A stretch of DNA of 64,000 nt from Arthrobacter sp. RIT-PI-e. GTDB taxonomy: Bacteria > Actinomycetota > Actinomycetes > Actinomycetales > Micrococcaceae. The position numbers were made by a program, and so were the translations under genes. The stretch lies in contig NZ_LGIU01000035.1 in the NCBI RefSeq assembly GCF_001187915.1, positions 24,485 through 88,484 of the forward strand, read 5' to 3'. The notes under the pieces were generated by a model that ran no database searches, was not told the origin of the DNA, and saw only the letters and a list, made by a program, of their open reading frames with translations. Shown piece by piece: positions 17,228-26,117 of the stretch. The stretch's first letter is position 1. Each line of letters opens with the position of its first letter.

Positions 17228-18168
17228 TGGCTCCGGGTATCCGCGTGGGCACGCGGGGCAGTGCCCTCGCGCTGACGCAGACCACCACCGTGGCGGAGCG
17301 GGTCTCCGAGCTGGCGGCGGAGCCCTACGAGCTCGGGCGCGTGCGGACCGAGGGTGACGTCTCCCGGGCGTCGCTCTCGCAGATCGGCGGCACCGGCGTG
17401 TTCGTGGCGGCCCCCCGGGATGCTCTGCTGGAGGACCGGTGCGACGTCGCGGTGCACCCCCTCAAGGACCTCCCCACGCTCCCTGCGCCCGGTCTCACCG
17501 TGGCCGCGGTCCCCCAACGCGAGGACGTCCGCGACGCCCTGTGCGCACGGGACCGCCTGACGCTGGCCCCCCTGCCCGACGGCGCACGCGTGGGTACCGG
17601 GTCCCCGCGCCGGGCCGCCCAGCTCCGGGCTGCGCGCCCGGGCCTGGAGGTGGTGGACATCCGCGGGAACGTGGACACCCGGCTCGGCCGGGTGGCAGGT
17701 CTCGTGGTCGGCGCACCGGGTGACCTCGACGCCGTCGTCCTCGCCGCCGCCGGGCTCCTCCGGCTGGGGCGTGAAGAGGCGATCACCGAGTTCATCGACA
17801 CCGACGTGATGCTGCCCGCCCCGGGGCAGGGCGCCCTCGCGGTCGAGCGCAGGGAGGAAGCCGCCGCACCGCTGACGGATGCGCTCGCCTCCTACGACCA
17901 CCTCCCCACCCGGCTGGCCGTCACCGCGGAGCGTGCCGTCCTGCTGCAGCTCGAGGCGGGCTGCGCGGCGCCCATCGGCGCGCTGGCCCGCATCCGCGGC
18001 GACGAACTGGCCCTGGAAGCCGTGGTGTGCAGCCTGGACGGACGCTCGGTCCTCCGCCTGACGCGCACCGCCCCGGCCACGGATGCCGTGGCTGCGGCCC
18101 GGCTCGGCCTGGAGCTCGCCGAGGAACTGCTCGCTGCGGGCGCGGCCGACATCGCGCCCCTGAACTAG
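17227..18168 (+). CDS. hemC: Hydroxymethylbilane synthase (porphobilinogen deaminase)
   Basis: 313 aa. It polymerises four porphobilinogens to hydroxymethylbilane. The N-terminus GIRVGTRGSALAL, the substrate-binding GTGSPRRAAQLRA, DIRGNVDTRL and the dipyrromethane-cofactor cysteine in LEAGCAAPIGA are all present. Two unusual residues: the near-invariant HSLKDLPT reads HPLKDLPT (Pro78), and Pro63 replaces the usual Leu in 'GVFVAALRDAL'. Each requires only a T-to-C change inside a C run, so they may be sequence errors. It overlaps the hemH stop by one base. Confidence 0.94.
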   Translation: MAPGIRVGTRGSALALTQTTTVAERVSELAAEPYELGRVRTEGDVSRASLSQIGGTGVFVAAPRDALLEDRCDVAVHPLKDLPTLPAPGLTVAAVPQREDVRDALCARDRLTLAPLPDGARVGTGSPRRAAQLRAARPGLEVVDIRGNVDTRLGRVAGLVVGAPGDLDAVVLAAAGLLRLGREEAITEFIDTDVMLPAPGQGALAVERREEAAAPLTDALASYDHLPTRLAVTAERAVLLQLEAGCAAPIGALARIRGDELALEAVVCSLDGRSVLRLTRTAPATDAVAAARLGLELAEELLAAGAADIAPLN

Positions 18169-18175
18169 GCGCCCC

Positions 18176-19063
18176 GTGACCGGACCGACGCCCGGGACCG
18201 TGGTGGTGCTGCGGCACCCGGCGCGGACCGTCCGGATCGCCGCCGAGCTGGCCGACGCCGGCCTGCGGACCTATGCGATGCCGCTCACCGACGTCGAGCT
18301 GCCGCCGGACACCGCTCCGGTCCGCGCAGCACTCGCGGACCTCGGCCGGGGCACCCACCGGTGGCTCGTGGTGACCAGCGGCAACACCGTCCAGGCGCTC
18401 GGGGTCCTCGCAGCGTCGCTCGGGAGCCCCCTCGCGGACCTGGTCCGCGGGACGGGTACGCGCGTCGCCGCCGTCGGCCCGGCCACCGCACGGGCGCTCG
18501 CGGACCAGGGCGTGCCCGTCCACCTGGTCCCCGAGGACGACGCCTCCTCCGGGGGTCTGCTGCGGCAGTTCCCGAGCGGTCCCGGAACCCTCCTGCTCCC
18601 GCAGGCAGATCTGGCGCCGGACGATCTCCGCGCCGGACTGACGGAGCTCGGTTGGTCGGTGCGGCGGGTGGAGGCCTACCGGACCGTGCCCCACCCGGCG
18701 GAGCCGTCCCGGCGGTTGCCCGGCATCGAGGAACCCGGGACCAGACCCCGGCTGATGTCACCGCAGCAGTTCGCGGACCTCGTACGCTCCGGTGTCCGGC
18801 CGGCCGTCGTGTTCACCGCCCCGAGCGCCGTGGCGCAGTTCCGTGAAATGCTGGTCGACGTGCCGCCCGCCTTCCACCCCGTGTCCATCGGGCGCACCAC
18901 GTCGGCCGCCCTGCAGCAGCAGGGCTGGGGTGCGGGGACGACGGCGCCGAACCCGAGTCCGCAGGGCGTGGCACGCGCCGTCACGGCCGCCCTGACCCCC
19001 CGACCGGCGGACCCCGCCGCCGACGACGCACCCGCAGGACCATCGAACGGAGAACGGCCATGA
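18176..19063 (+). CDS. hemD: Uroporphyrinogen-III synthase
   Basis: 295 aa from GTG 18176, 7 nt after hemC. It cyclises hydroxymethylbilane with inversion of ring D. The sequence is poorly conserved, as usual for HemD, but has the typical two-domain fold with [25 protein letters not shown] and [12 protein letters not shown], and [14 protein letters not shown] near the end. The 30-residue Ala/Pro-rich tail has no known role. Position between hemC and hemB strongly supports the call. The stop overlaps the hemB ATG. Confidence 0.9.
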   Translation: MTGPTPGTVVVLRHPARTVRIAAELADAGLRTYAMPLTDVELPPDTAPVRAALADLGRGTHRWLVVTSGNTVQALGVLAASLGSPLADLVRGTGTRVAAVGPATARALADQGVPVHLVPEDDASSGGLLRQFPSGPGTLLLPQADLAPDDLRAGLTELGWSVRRVEAYRTVPHPAEPSRRLPGIEEPGTRPRLMSPQQFADLVRSGVRPAVVFTAPSAVAQFREMLVDVPPAFHPVSIGRTTSAALQQQGWGAGTTAPNPSPQGVARAVTAALTPRPADPAADDAPAGPSNGERP

Positions 19064-20040
19064 GCTTCCCCCAGCACCGCCCGCGCAGACTGCGCTCCAC
19101 CCCCGCCATCCGGCGCATGGTGGCCGAGTACCGCGTGCACCCCTCCGAACTGGTCCTCCCGGCCTTCATCCGGGAGGGGCTCACCGAGCCCTCGCCCATC
19201 CTGTCGATGCCCGGCGTCGTGCAGCACACCTCCGACTCCTTGAAGCGCGCGGCCGCCGAGGCCGTGGAACGCGGCGTGGGCGGCATCATGCTCTTCGGCA
19301 TCCCTGAGCACCGCGACGCCACGGGCAGCGCGGGGATCGATCCCGACGGCGTGCTGAACCGGGCCATCGCGGACGTCCGCGCCGAGGTGGGTGACTCCCT
19401 CGTGGTGATGAGCGACGTCTGCCTGGACGAGTTCACGGACCACGGGCACTGCGGTGTGCTCGACGACGCGGGTGCGGTGGACAACGACGCCACCCTGGAC
19501 CTCTACGCGCAGATGGCCGTGGAGCAGGCCCGGGCCGGCGCCCACGTGCTCGGCCCCTCCGGGATGATGGACGGGCAGGTGGCGGTGATCCGGCAGGCGC
19601 TCGACACGGCCGGGTACCAGGACACCGTGGTGCTCGCCTACGCCGCGAAGTACGCCTCGGCGTTCTACGGTCCCTTCCGCGAGGCCGTGGACTCCCAGCT
19701 CACCGGGGACCGGAGGACCTACCAGATGGACGCGGCGAACCGCCGCGAGGCACTCCTCGAGGTGGAGCTCGACCTCGAGGAGGGCGCCGACATGGTGATG
19801 GTCAAGCCGGCCATGAGCTACCTGGACATCCTGGCCGACGTCGCCGCCATGTCGCCCGTGCCGGTGGCGGCGTACCAGATCTCCGGCGAGTACGCGATGA
19901 TCGAGGCCGCGGCGGTCAACGGCTGGATCGACCGGCGCCGCGCCATCGAGGAGTCCGTCCTCGGCATCAAGCGCGCCGGTGCGCAGCTGATCCTCACCTA
20001 CTGGGCCTCGGAGCTCGCGCTCTGGCTCGACGAGCACTAA
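19060..20040 (+). CDS. hemB: Delta-aminolevulinic acid dehydratase (porphobilinogen synthase)
   Basis: 326 aa. It condenses two 5-aminolevulinates to porphobilinogen. The [16 protein letters not shown] start, the metal-site region [17 protein letters not shown] with two cysteines, [15 protein letters not shown] with the first Schiff-base lysine and [14 protein letters not shown] with the second are all present. [13 protein letters not shown] is a further family block. The ATG lies within the end of hemD (ATGA), so translation is coupled. Confidence 0.97.
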   Translation: MSFPQHRPRRLRSTPAIRRMVAEYRVHPSELVLPAFIREGLTEPSPILSMPGVVQHTSDSLKRAAAEAVERGVGGIMLFGIPEHRDATGSAGIDPDGVLNRAIADVRAEVGDSLVVMSDVCLDEFTDHGHCGVLDDAGAVDNDATLDLYAQMAVEQARAGAHVLGPSGMMDGQVAVIRQALDTAGYQDTVVLAYAAKYASAFYGPFREAVDSQLTGDRRTYQMDAANRREALLEVELDLEEGADMVMVKPAMSYLDILADVAAMSPVPVAAYQISGEYAMIEAAAVNGWIDRRRAIEESVLGIKRAGAQLILTYWASELALWLDEH

Positions 20041-20050
20041 GGAGCCTTCC

Positions 20051-21376
20051 ATGACCATCTCGGAGAACCTGTACGAACGCGCACGCCGGCTCATGCCCGG
20101 CGGCGTCAACTCACCCGTCCGCGCCTTCGGCTCCGTGGGGGGTACGCCGCGCTTCCTCGTGGACGCGCACGGCGCCTACGTCACGGACGCCGACGGGCAG
20201 GAGTACGTGGACCTGGTGGGCTCCTGGGGGCCGGCGCTGCTCGGCCACTCCCACCCCGAGGTCATCGCCGCCGTCCACCGTGCGGTGGACCACGGCCTCA
20301 CCTTCGGGGCCTCCACACCGGACGAGGCCGAACTCGCGCAGCTCGTGAAGGACCGCGTGCCCGCCGTCGAGCTGCTGCGCATGGTGTCCACCGGGACGGA
20401 GGCCACCATGACCGCGGTACGGCTGGCCCGCGGGTTCACGTCCCGCAATCTCATCGTGAAGTTCGCCGGCTGTTACCACGGCCACGTGGACAGCCTCCTC
20501 GCCGCGGCCGGTTCGGGCGTGGCGACCCTGGCGCTCCCGGGTTCGGCCGGTGTCACGGAGGCGACGACGGCGGAGACCCTCGTGCTCCCGTACAACGACG
20601 TCGAGGCCGTGGAGGAGGCCTTCCGGGTGCACGGCGAGCGGATCGCCGCCGTGATCACCGAGGCCGCCCCCGCCAACATGGGCGTGGTCACGCCCGCGCC
20701 GGGCTTCAACGCCTTCCTGTCCCGCATCACCTCCGAGCACGGAGCCCTGTTCATCGTGGACGAGGTCATGACCGGGTTCCGCACGCACCCCGGCGGCTAC
20801 TGGAAGCTCACGGGCGGCGCGGACGACGCCGAGCACCCCTGGACCCCGGACCTGCTGACCTTCGGCAAGGTGATCGGCGGCGGCGTGCCCGCGGCGGCAC
20901 TCGGCGGCCGTGCCGACGTCATGAACTACCTGGCGCCCATCGGACCGGTGTACCAGGCGGGCACCCTGTCGGGGAACCCGCTCGCCATGGCCGCGGGCGT
21001 GGCCACCCTCACCGCCGCCACGGACGAGGTGTACCGGAACGTGGACGCGCGCTCGCTCGAGGTGAGCGAGGCCCTGAGCGCGGCGCTGTCCGGTGCGGGC
21101 GTGGACCACTCCATCCAGCGGGCCGGGAACCTGTTCAGCGTCGCCTTCGGGACGGCCGAGCGCGGGGTGTCGGACTACGCCGATGCCCAGGGCCAGGAAG
21201 CCTTCCGCTACGGCCCGTTCTTCCACTCCATGCTGGACTCCGGTGTCTACCTGCCGCCGTCCGTGTTCGAGGCCTGGTTCCTGTCCGGGGCCCACGACGA
21301 CGCCGCGCTGGAGCGCATCCATGCGGCGCTCCCCGCCGCCGCGAAGGCAGCGGCGGAGGCAGTGCCGGTCGACTGA
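20051..21376 (+). CDS. hemL: Glutamate-1-semialdehyde 2,1-aminomutase
   Basis: 441 aa, starting 10 nt after hemB with GGAG upstream. It makes 5-aminolevulinate from the HemA product, so the last gene of the operon feeds the first steps. PLP-enzyme features: [30 protein letters not shown] for phosphate binding, [11 protein letters not shown] with the ring-nitrogen aspartate, and [13 protein letters not shown] with the PLP lysine. HemA and HemL together define the C5 pathway. A GC hairpin follows the gene. Confidence 0.97.
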   Translation: MTISENLYERARRLMPGGVNSPVRAFGSVGGTPRFLVDAHGAYVTDADGQEYVDLVGSWGPALLGHSHPEVIAAVHRAVDHGLTFGASTPDEAELAQLVKDRVPAVELLRMVSTGTEATMTAVRLARGFTSRNLIVKFAGCYHGHVDSLLAAAGSGVATLALPGSAGVTEATTAETLVLPYNDVEAVEEAFRVHGERIAAVITEAAPANMGVVTPAPGFNAFLSRITSEHGALFIVDEVMTGFRTHPGGYWKLTGGADDAEHPWTPDLLTFGKVIGGGVPAAALGGRADVMNYLAPIGPVYQAGTLSGNPLAMAAGVATLTAATDEVYRNVDARSLEVSEALSAALSGAGVDHSIQRAGNLFSVAFGTAERGVSDYADAQGQEAFRYGPFFHSMLDSGVYLPPSVFEAWFLSGAHDDAALERIHAALPAAAKAAAEAVPVD

Positions 21377-21396
21377 CGGACCCTCCGTTCCGTGGG

Positions 21397-21420
21397 CCCC
21401 GGGTGCGTCGTCGCCCGGGG
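21397..21420. terminator. Hairpin after the haem operon
   Basis: CCCCGGG at 21397-21403 pairs with CCCGGGG at 21414-21420, 10-nt loop, 20 nt after the hemL stop and between convergent genes. No T-tract. Likely the end of the hemE-hemL transcript. Confidence 0.55.
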
Positions 21421-21523
21421 TCCCGGCTCCGCCGACCGGTGCGCTGCTCGTCGGCACGGGATGTCGGCCTGGGATGTCGTCCGGGCGATGCCGTTTCGGA
21501 CCTAAGCCGCCGGGCCGGAGCGG

Positions 21524-22285
21524 TCAGCTCGTGACGCCGATGGCGGTGGCGCCGGATTGCGGGGAGCCGGTGAGGGTGTCCGCTCCTGTGGGCGGCGGTA
21601 CGACACCCACCACCGGCCAGGCCCGCTCGATCACCGCCGTCGGGTCCGTGCGTCGCAGGTACTCCTCGAAGCTGGCGGACTGGCGCTCCGCCCAGCCGAT
21701 CAGGGAGGCATGGAGTTCGATGGCGGGGCAGCGCAGGAAGGGGTAGTGCTCGGCGAGGACCAGGCCCACCTGCAGCGTGGCCAGGACGTCCGCGGCGGAG
21801 GTGTGGGCGTTCTCGAAGCGGATCCCGTAGTGCTCGCAGAGCGCCGTGAGGGTCCGCTTGCCCTTCCGGTAACGGTCCGCCTGCTTGTCCATGATGTACG
21901 GGTCGATCACCGGGGTGGGGGTCGGGACGGACACCCCGAGGCGGGCGCCCTCGCGGGCCAGCACCGTGAAGTCGTACCGCGCGTTGTAGGCGAGGACCGG
22001 CACGCCGGCGTCGAAGCAGCGGGAGAGGACCGCGGCCACGCCGTCGACCACCTCGACGGCGGGCCTGCCGTGCGAGCGTGCGTGCTCCGTGACGACGCCG
22101 TGGATCGCCGCGGCCTCGTCCGGGATCACCACGCCGGGATCCGCGAGCCACTCATGGTGTTCCAGGAGTGCCCCGTCGGCGTCCACGAGCACCACCGTGG
22201 CGGGGACGATCCGGGCCGTGCGCGGGTCGCGTCCCGGCGGCGCCAGGTCGAAGGCCGCCCGGGGGCCCTGATGCCAGCTCGTCAT
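21524..22285 (-). CDS. DnaQ-like 3'-5' exonuclease with altered ExoI motif
   Basis: 253 aa from ATG 22285. The DEDDh exonuclease fold is clear: N-terminal SWHQGPRAAFDL, TVVLVDADGALL, the ExoII region VLAYNARYDFTVLAREG, and the ExoIII region HTSAADVLATLQVG. Close relatives carry FDLETTGRD as ExoI; here it reads FDLAPPGRD (codons at 22235-22243). The conserved metal-binding glutamate is therefore missing as sequenced. Codons gag-acg-acg would become the observed gcg-ccg-ccg by three A-to-C changes, so sequence error is plausible. If real, the protein would be expected to be catalytically dead. Confidence 0.88.
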   Translation of the reverse strand: MTSWHQGPRAAFDLAPPGRDPRTARIVPATVVLVDADGALLEHHEWLADPGVVIPDEAAAIHGVVTEHARSHGRPAVEVVDGVAAVLSRCFDAGVPVLAYNARYDFTVLAREGARLGVSVPTPTPVIDPYIMDKQADRYRKGKRTLTALCEHYGIRFENAHTSAADVLATLQVGLVLAEHYPFLRCPAIELHASLIGWAERQSASFEEYLRRTDPTAVIERAWPVVGVVPPPTGADTLTGSPQSGATAIGVTS

Positions 22286-22358
22286 GGCCCAACCGTAGCG
22301 ACGACCTCCGACCAAATGGCCGCATTCTCCGGCGCGGGGCGTCGATAGGGTGGTGCGC

Positions 22359-22775
22359 ATGGAGTCGTTCCCTCCGCGCCAGGTGTTCTCGGTCGCGTAC
22401 GTGGCCGCCGTGTTCGCCGTCGTGCGGTCGCCCCCCCCGGCGACGGTGCTGACCTACGGGGACGTCGCCGAGCTGCTGGAGAACGGCGGCGCACGCCAGG
22501 TGGGGCGGGCGAGGTCCATGAGCACGCCGGGGACCCCGGGGTGGCGGGTGCTCCGGGCGGGCGGTCGCCCGCCCCGGGGGCTGGAGCTGCGCGCGCGTCC
22601 GCACTACGACGCGGAGGGTACGCCGCTGCTCCCTACGGCAGACCCGGACCCGATGGTCTACCGTGTGGATCTGCGCAGCGCCCGCTGGTCGCCGTCGTCG
22701 GTGGACCAGCTCCGGTTCGCCCGACTCGGTGCGGTGCTCCGTGGCGAGGCGGACCCGACGGACGCCCAGCCGTAG
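22359..22775 (+). CDS. MGMT-family alkyltransferase-like DNA-binding protein (ATL)
   Basis: 138 aa from ATG 22359. The C-terminal methyltransferase fold of O6-alkylguanine-DNA alkyltransferases is visible: FSVAYVAAVFAVV, TVLTYGDVAELL, GGARQVGRA and WRVLRAGGRPPRGLEL. The alkyl-acceptor PCHR motif is absent; the position reads GWRVLRA. Alkyltransferase-like proteins bind alkylated bases and flag them for nucleotide excision repair. It sits upstream of adnA and divergent from the exonuclease, consistent with a repair role. The 'SPPPATV' stretch coincides with a C run and may be slightly miscalled. Confidence 0.85.
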   Translation: MESFPPRQVFSVAYVAAVFAVVRSPPPATVLTYGDVAELLENGGARQVGRARSMSTPGTPGWRVLRAGGRPPRGLELRARPHYDAEGTPLLPTADPDPMVYRVDLRSARWSPSSVDQLRFARLGAVLRGEADPTDAQP

Positions 22776-22826
22776 TGTCCTCGCACGGATCCTCCGTTTG
22801 TCCGTGCAGTGTGATGATGTTGAGCC

Positions 22827-25800
22827 ATGACCAGCACCCTCCCCGACGCCGCGTCCCCGACTCCCGGGAAGGCGCGGACGGCTTCGGACGCCGAGGCGGG
22901 GTACGCCGCCGTGCTCGACTCCCTGGTGGCTGCGCACGGGCAGACCCTGGTACTCGGGGCTCCCGGCAGCGGGAAGTCCTCCCTGCTCACGGACCTGGCC
23001 GTCGGCCGCATCGAATCCGGTGCGGTCCGTCCTGAAGGTCTGCTCCTGCTCAGCCCCACCCGCGCCACCGCGACACGCCTGCGGGACGAGCTGACCGCCA
23101 AGCTGGACCGCAGTATCAGCACCGCTCCGGCGCGCACCTGGGCCTCCTACGCCTTCGACCTCATCCGCCGGGCGAAGGCCGAGGGCCGTACCCCGTGGAT
23201 CCCGCGCCCGCCCCGTCTCCTCTCCGGCGCCGAGCAGGATCTCATCATCAAGGAACTGCTCACGGGCCACGGTCGTGACGGTGCTCCGGAGCTGCGGTGG
23301 CCGGCCGGTCTCGCGCTGGCGCTGCCGACGCGCGGGTTCCGGCAGGAGATCCGCGACCTCTTCGACCGCGTGAGCGAGTACGGGGTGTCCGCCGGGGAGC
23401 TCGCCTCCTGGGGTGAACGCTTCGACCGCCCCGACTGGGTGGCCGCGGCCGCGCTGTACCGGGAGTACCGGGACGTCCTCGATCTCCGGACACCGGAGGC
23501 GTTCGACCCGGCCGGGATCCTCACCGCCGCGCGGGAGATCCTCGAGACCGACGAGGAGTTCCTCGACCAGGAGAGATCCCGGTTGCGGCTGGTCCTCGTG
23601 GACGACTACCAGGAGGCCAATCCTGCGGAGCACGCACTGCTGGGGCTCATCGGGACGGGCACGGACGTGTTGATCACCTCGTGCCCGGACACCGTGGCAC
23701 AGGGTTTCCGTGGAGCGCGGCCGGAACTCACGGGACGGTTGTCCGACCTGTTCGAGGGCGGCAGCGGCTTCCGCACGGTGACCCTCCCGACCTCGCTGAC
23801 CCTCCGGGGCCATCTCGCCGATGCCTGGGGACAGGTGGCGGAACGGATCGCGACCACCGGTGTCCCCACGGGCTATCGATTTCCAGCAGCACGCAAGGAG
23901 ACAGGACGGACCGAGGACGAGGGCGGGGACGGGGAGAGCCCGGTGGTGTCCGCGCACGTCCTGGACAGTGCCTTCCACGAGCAGCGTTTCATCACGCAGC
24001 GGATCCTGGAGGCGCACCTGTTCGAGGAGCGCGGGCTGGACGACATCGCCGTGATCGTCCGCAACGGGGCCCAGGTTGCCGCGGTGCAACGTTTCCTGAC
24101 CTCCCAGGGCATCGCCGTCAACGTCCCGGCCGCGGAGACGGCGATCCGCGAGGAGCCGGCCGTCCGGCCCCTGCTGGACCTCTACGCGGTGGTGGTGGGG
24201 CGGGCGGAGCTCGACACGGAGCTCTGCATCTCCCTGCTCACCTCGAGGATCGGCGGGGCAGGGAGCCTCGACGTGCGACGGCTCCGGCAGATCCTGCGCC
24301 GCAACGAGCTGCAGCACGGCGGCGGGCGCACCAGCGACGACCTCCTGGCCGCGCTGTTCTCCTCGCCCGAGGAGATCGCGGCACTGCCCTCCGAGGGCAC
24401 ACCCGTCCGGAGGCTCCACCGGATGCTCGAGGAGGGGCGCTCGGCGACCCAGGAGGCCGGCGCCGATCCGGAGAGCGTGCTCTGGGCGCTCTGGTCGGCG
24501 TCCGGACTCGCCCGGCAGTGGTCCGTGGCGGCCCTGTCCGAGGGGCCCTCCTCGGTACGGGCGGATCGCGACCTCGATGCCATGATGGCCCTGTTCCACA
24601 CTGCGGAGCGGTTCGTCGAGCAACTACCCGGTGCGGACCCCGAACTGTTCCTGGACTACATCCTCAGCCAGGACATCCCCATGGACACCCTGACCCAGCG
24701 CACTGCCCGGCAGGCCTCGGTGTCGGTCCTGACACCCGCCAGCGCGGCCGGGCGTCACTGGCCCCTCGTGATCGTCGCCGGTGTGCAGGACGGCGTGTGG
24801 CCCGACCTCCGCCTGCGCGGTGAGCTCCTCGGGTCGGGGGAGCTGCGTGCACTGCTGGATCACGGTGCATCCTTCCGCAGCACCCGGGACCCGGTCGCGC
24901 TCCTGCAGGACATCCGGTTCGACGAACTCCGCACCTTCTCCCTCGCCGTGTCCCGTGCCAGTGAGGAACTGGTGGCCTGCGCCGTCTCGTCCCAGGACGA
25001 GCAGCCCTCCCAGTTCCTCGACGTGCTCGATCCGTTGCCGGCGGGTACCACGCAGCGCCCACGCACCGAGGTGCTGCGCCCGGTGACCCTGCGCGCCCTC
25101 GTGGCGGAACTGCGGAAGTTCGCCCAGGACCCGGAGGTCGCGGAGTCGCTCTCCGGTGAGGCCGTACGCCATCTGGGACGCATGGCCGCACTGGAGCCGC
25201 CCGTACCCGGGGCCCACCCCGCGCAGTGGTGGGGTGCCCTCGGCCTGAGCAGCGAGCAGCCGGTGGTACCGCACGACCAGCCCATCCCGGTCTCGCCCTC
25301 GAGGGTGGAATCCGTCCTCACCTCACCGCTCAGCTGGTTCGTCTCGGCCGCGGGAGGCGAGCGCACCACCGACTTCGCCCGGTCGCTCGGGACCCTCGTC
25401 CATCAGATCGCGCAGGATCTGCCCGAGGCGAGCGGCGGCGAGTACGTCCGGGAGCTCGAGCGCCGGTGGCCCCAGCTGGGGATCAAGGACACGTGGGAGG
25501 GATCGGCCGAGTTCCGGCGCGCCGAGGCGATGGTGCGCAAGCTCGCGGGCTACGTGCTCTCCATGCGCTCGGCCGGGCGTACCCTGCAGGACACGGAGGT
25601 GGACTTCTCGGTGGATCTCGATGTCAGGGTGGACGGGGCCGGGCGCATCGCGCGGCTCCGCGGTCAGATCGACAGGCTCGAGCTGGACGCGGAGGGCAGG
25701 TTCGTCGTCGTCGACCTCAAGACGGGGCGGAGTGCGCCCGTGGGCGCCGACATCGCACGGCATCCGCAGCTCGCCGCCTACCAGACGGCGGTGGCCGCCG

Positions 25801-26117
25801 GGGCGCTGAGCGAGCCGGCCGGGGAGGACCCCGGTGCGGGTGCCCGTCCGGCGGATCCCCCGGAGGTCGCGGAGCCGGGAGGCGCGGCGCTGGTGCAGCT
25901 CGGGACCGGGACCAAGGATGTGTCCGTGCAGGAACAGTCCGCCGTGGGTCCCGCTGACACCTGGGCCCGCGGCATGATCGAGGACGCCGCCGGTCTCATG
26001 GCCGCGGCGACGTTCGAGACCATCCACGACCCGCGCCGATCGGGGTACGGCGGCAGCGGCTGCCGCCTGCCCGAGGTGTGCCCGTTGTGCGAGGAAGGCA
26101 AGCAGGTGACCCAGTGA
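22827..26117 (+). CDS. adnA: AdnA-like helicase-nuclease subunit (UvrD/AddB type with PD-(D/E)XK domain)
   Basis: 1096 aa. The N-terminal SF1 motor has Walker A LGAPGSGKSS at about residues 43-52, motif Ia-like LLSPTRATATRLR and motif II RLVLVDDYQEANP, where DDYQ replaces the usual DExQ. The C-terminal RecB-like nuclease has VVVDLKTGRSAP and ends with a Cys-rich tail (GCRLPEVCPLCEEG) that could bind metal or Fe-S. The adjacent downstream motor-nuclease and the gene order resemble mycobacterial adnA-adnB, which resects double-strand breaks. The atypical motif II may mean a weak motor, to be confirmed by alignment. Confidence 0.88.
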   Translation: MTSTLPDAASPTPGKARTASDAEAGYAAVLDSLVAAHGQTLVLGAPGSGKSSLLTDLAVGRIESGAVRPEGLLLLSPTRATATRLRDELTAKLDRSISTAPARTWASYAFDLIRRAKAEGRTPWIPRPPRLLSGAEQDLIIKELLTGHGRDGAPELRWPAGLALALPTRGFRQEIRDLFDRVSEYGVSAGELASWGERFDRPDWVAAAALYREYRDVLDLRTPEAFDPAGILTAAREILETDEEFLDQERSRLRLVLVDDYQEANPAEHALLGLIGTGTDVLITSCPDTVAQGFRGARPELTGRLSDLFEGGSGFRTVTLPTSLTLRGHLADAWGQVAERIATTGVPTGYRFPAARKETGRTEDEGGDGESPVVSAHVLDSAFHEQRFITQRILEAHLFEERGLDDIAVIVRNGAQVAAVQRFLTSQGIAVNVPAAETAIREEPAVRPLLDLYAVVVGRAELDTELCISLLTSRIGGAGSLDVRRLRQILRRNELQHGGGRTSDDLLAALFSSPEEIAALPSEGTPVRRLHRMLEEGRSATQEAGADPESVLWALWSASGLARQWSVAALSEGPSSVRADRDLDAMMALFHTAERFVEQLPGADPELFLDYILSQDIPMDTLTQRTARQASVSVLTPASAAGRHWPLVIVAGVQDGVWPDLRLRGELLGSGELRALLDHGASFRSTRDPVALLQDIRFDELRTFSLAVSRASEELVACAVSSQDEQPSQFLDVLDPLPAGTTQRPRTEVLRPVTLRALVAELRKFAQDPEVAESLSGEAVRHLGRMAALEPPVPGAHPAQWWGALGLSSEQPVVPHDQPIPVSPSRVESVLTSPLSWFVSAAGGERTTDFARSLGTLVHQIAQDLPEASGGEYVRELERRWPQLGIKDTWEGSAEFRRAEAMVRKLAGYVLSMRSAGRTLQDTEVDFSVDLDVRVDGAGRIARLRGQIDRLELDAEGRFVVVDLKTGRSAPVGADIARHPQLAAYQTAVAAGALSEPAGEDPGAGARPADPPEVAEPGGAALVQLGTGTKDVSVQEQSAVGPADTWARGMIEDAAGLMAAATFETIHDPRRSGYGGSGCRLPEVCPLCEEGKQVTQ

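Noticed and set aside
22359..22775. Active O6-methylguanine-DNA methyltransferase
   Set aside because: No PCHR alkyl-acceptor motif; it fits the ATL class instead.
22152..24623. 823-codon minus-strand open frame opposite adnA
   Set aside because: Antisense shadow of a high-GC gene, with Arg/Gly/His-rich composition and no motifs.
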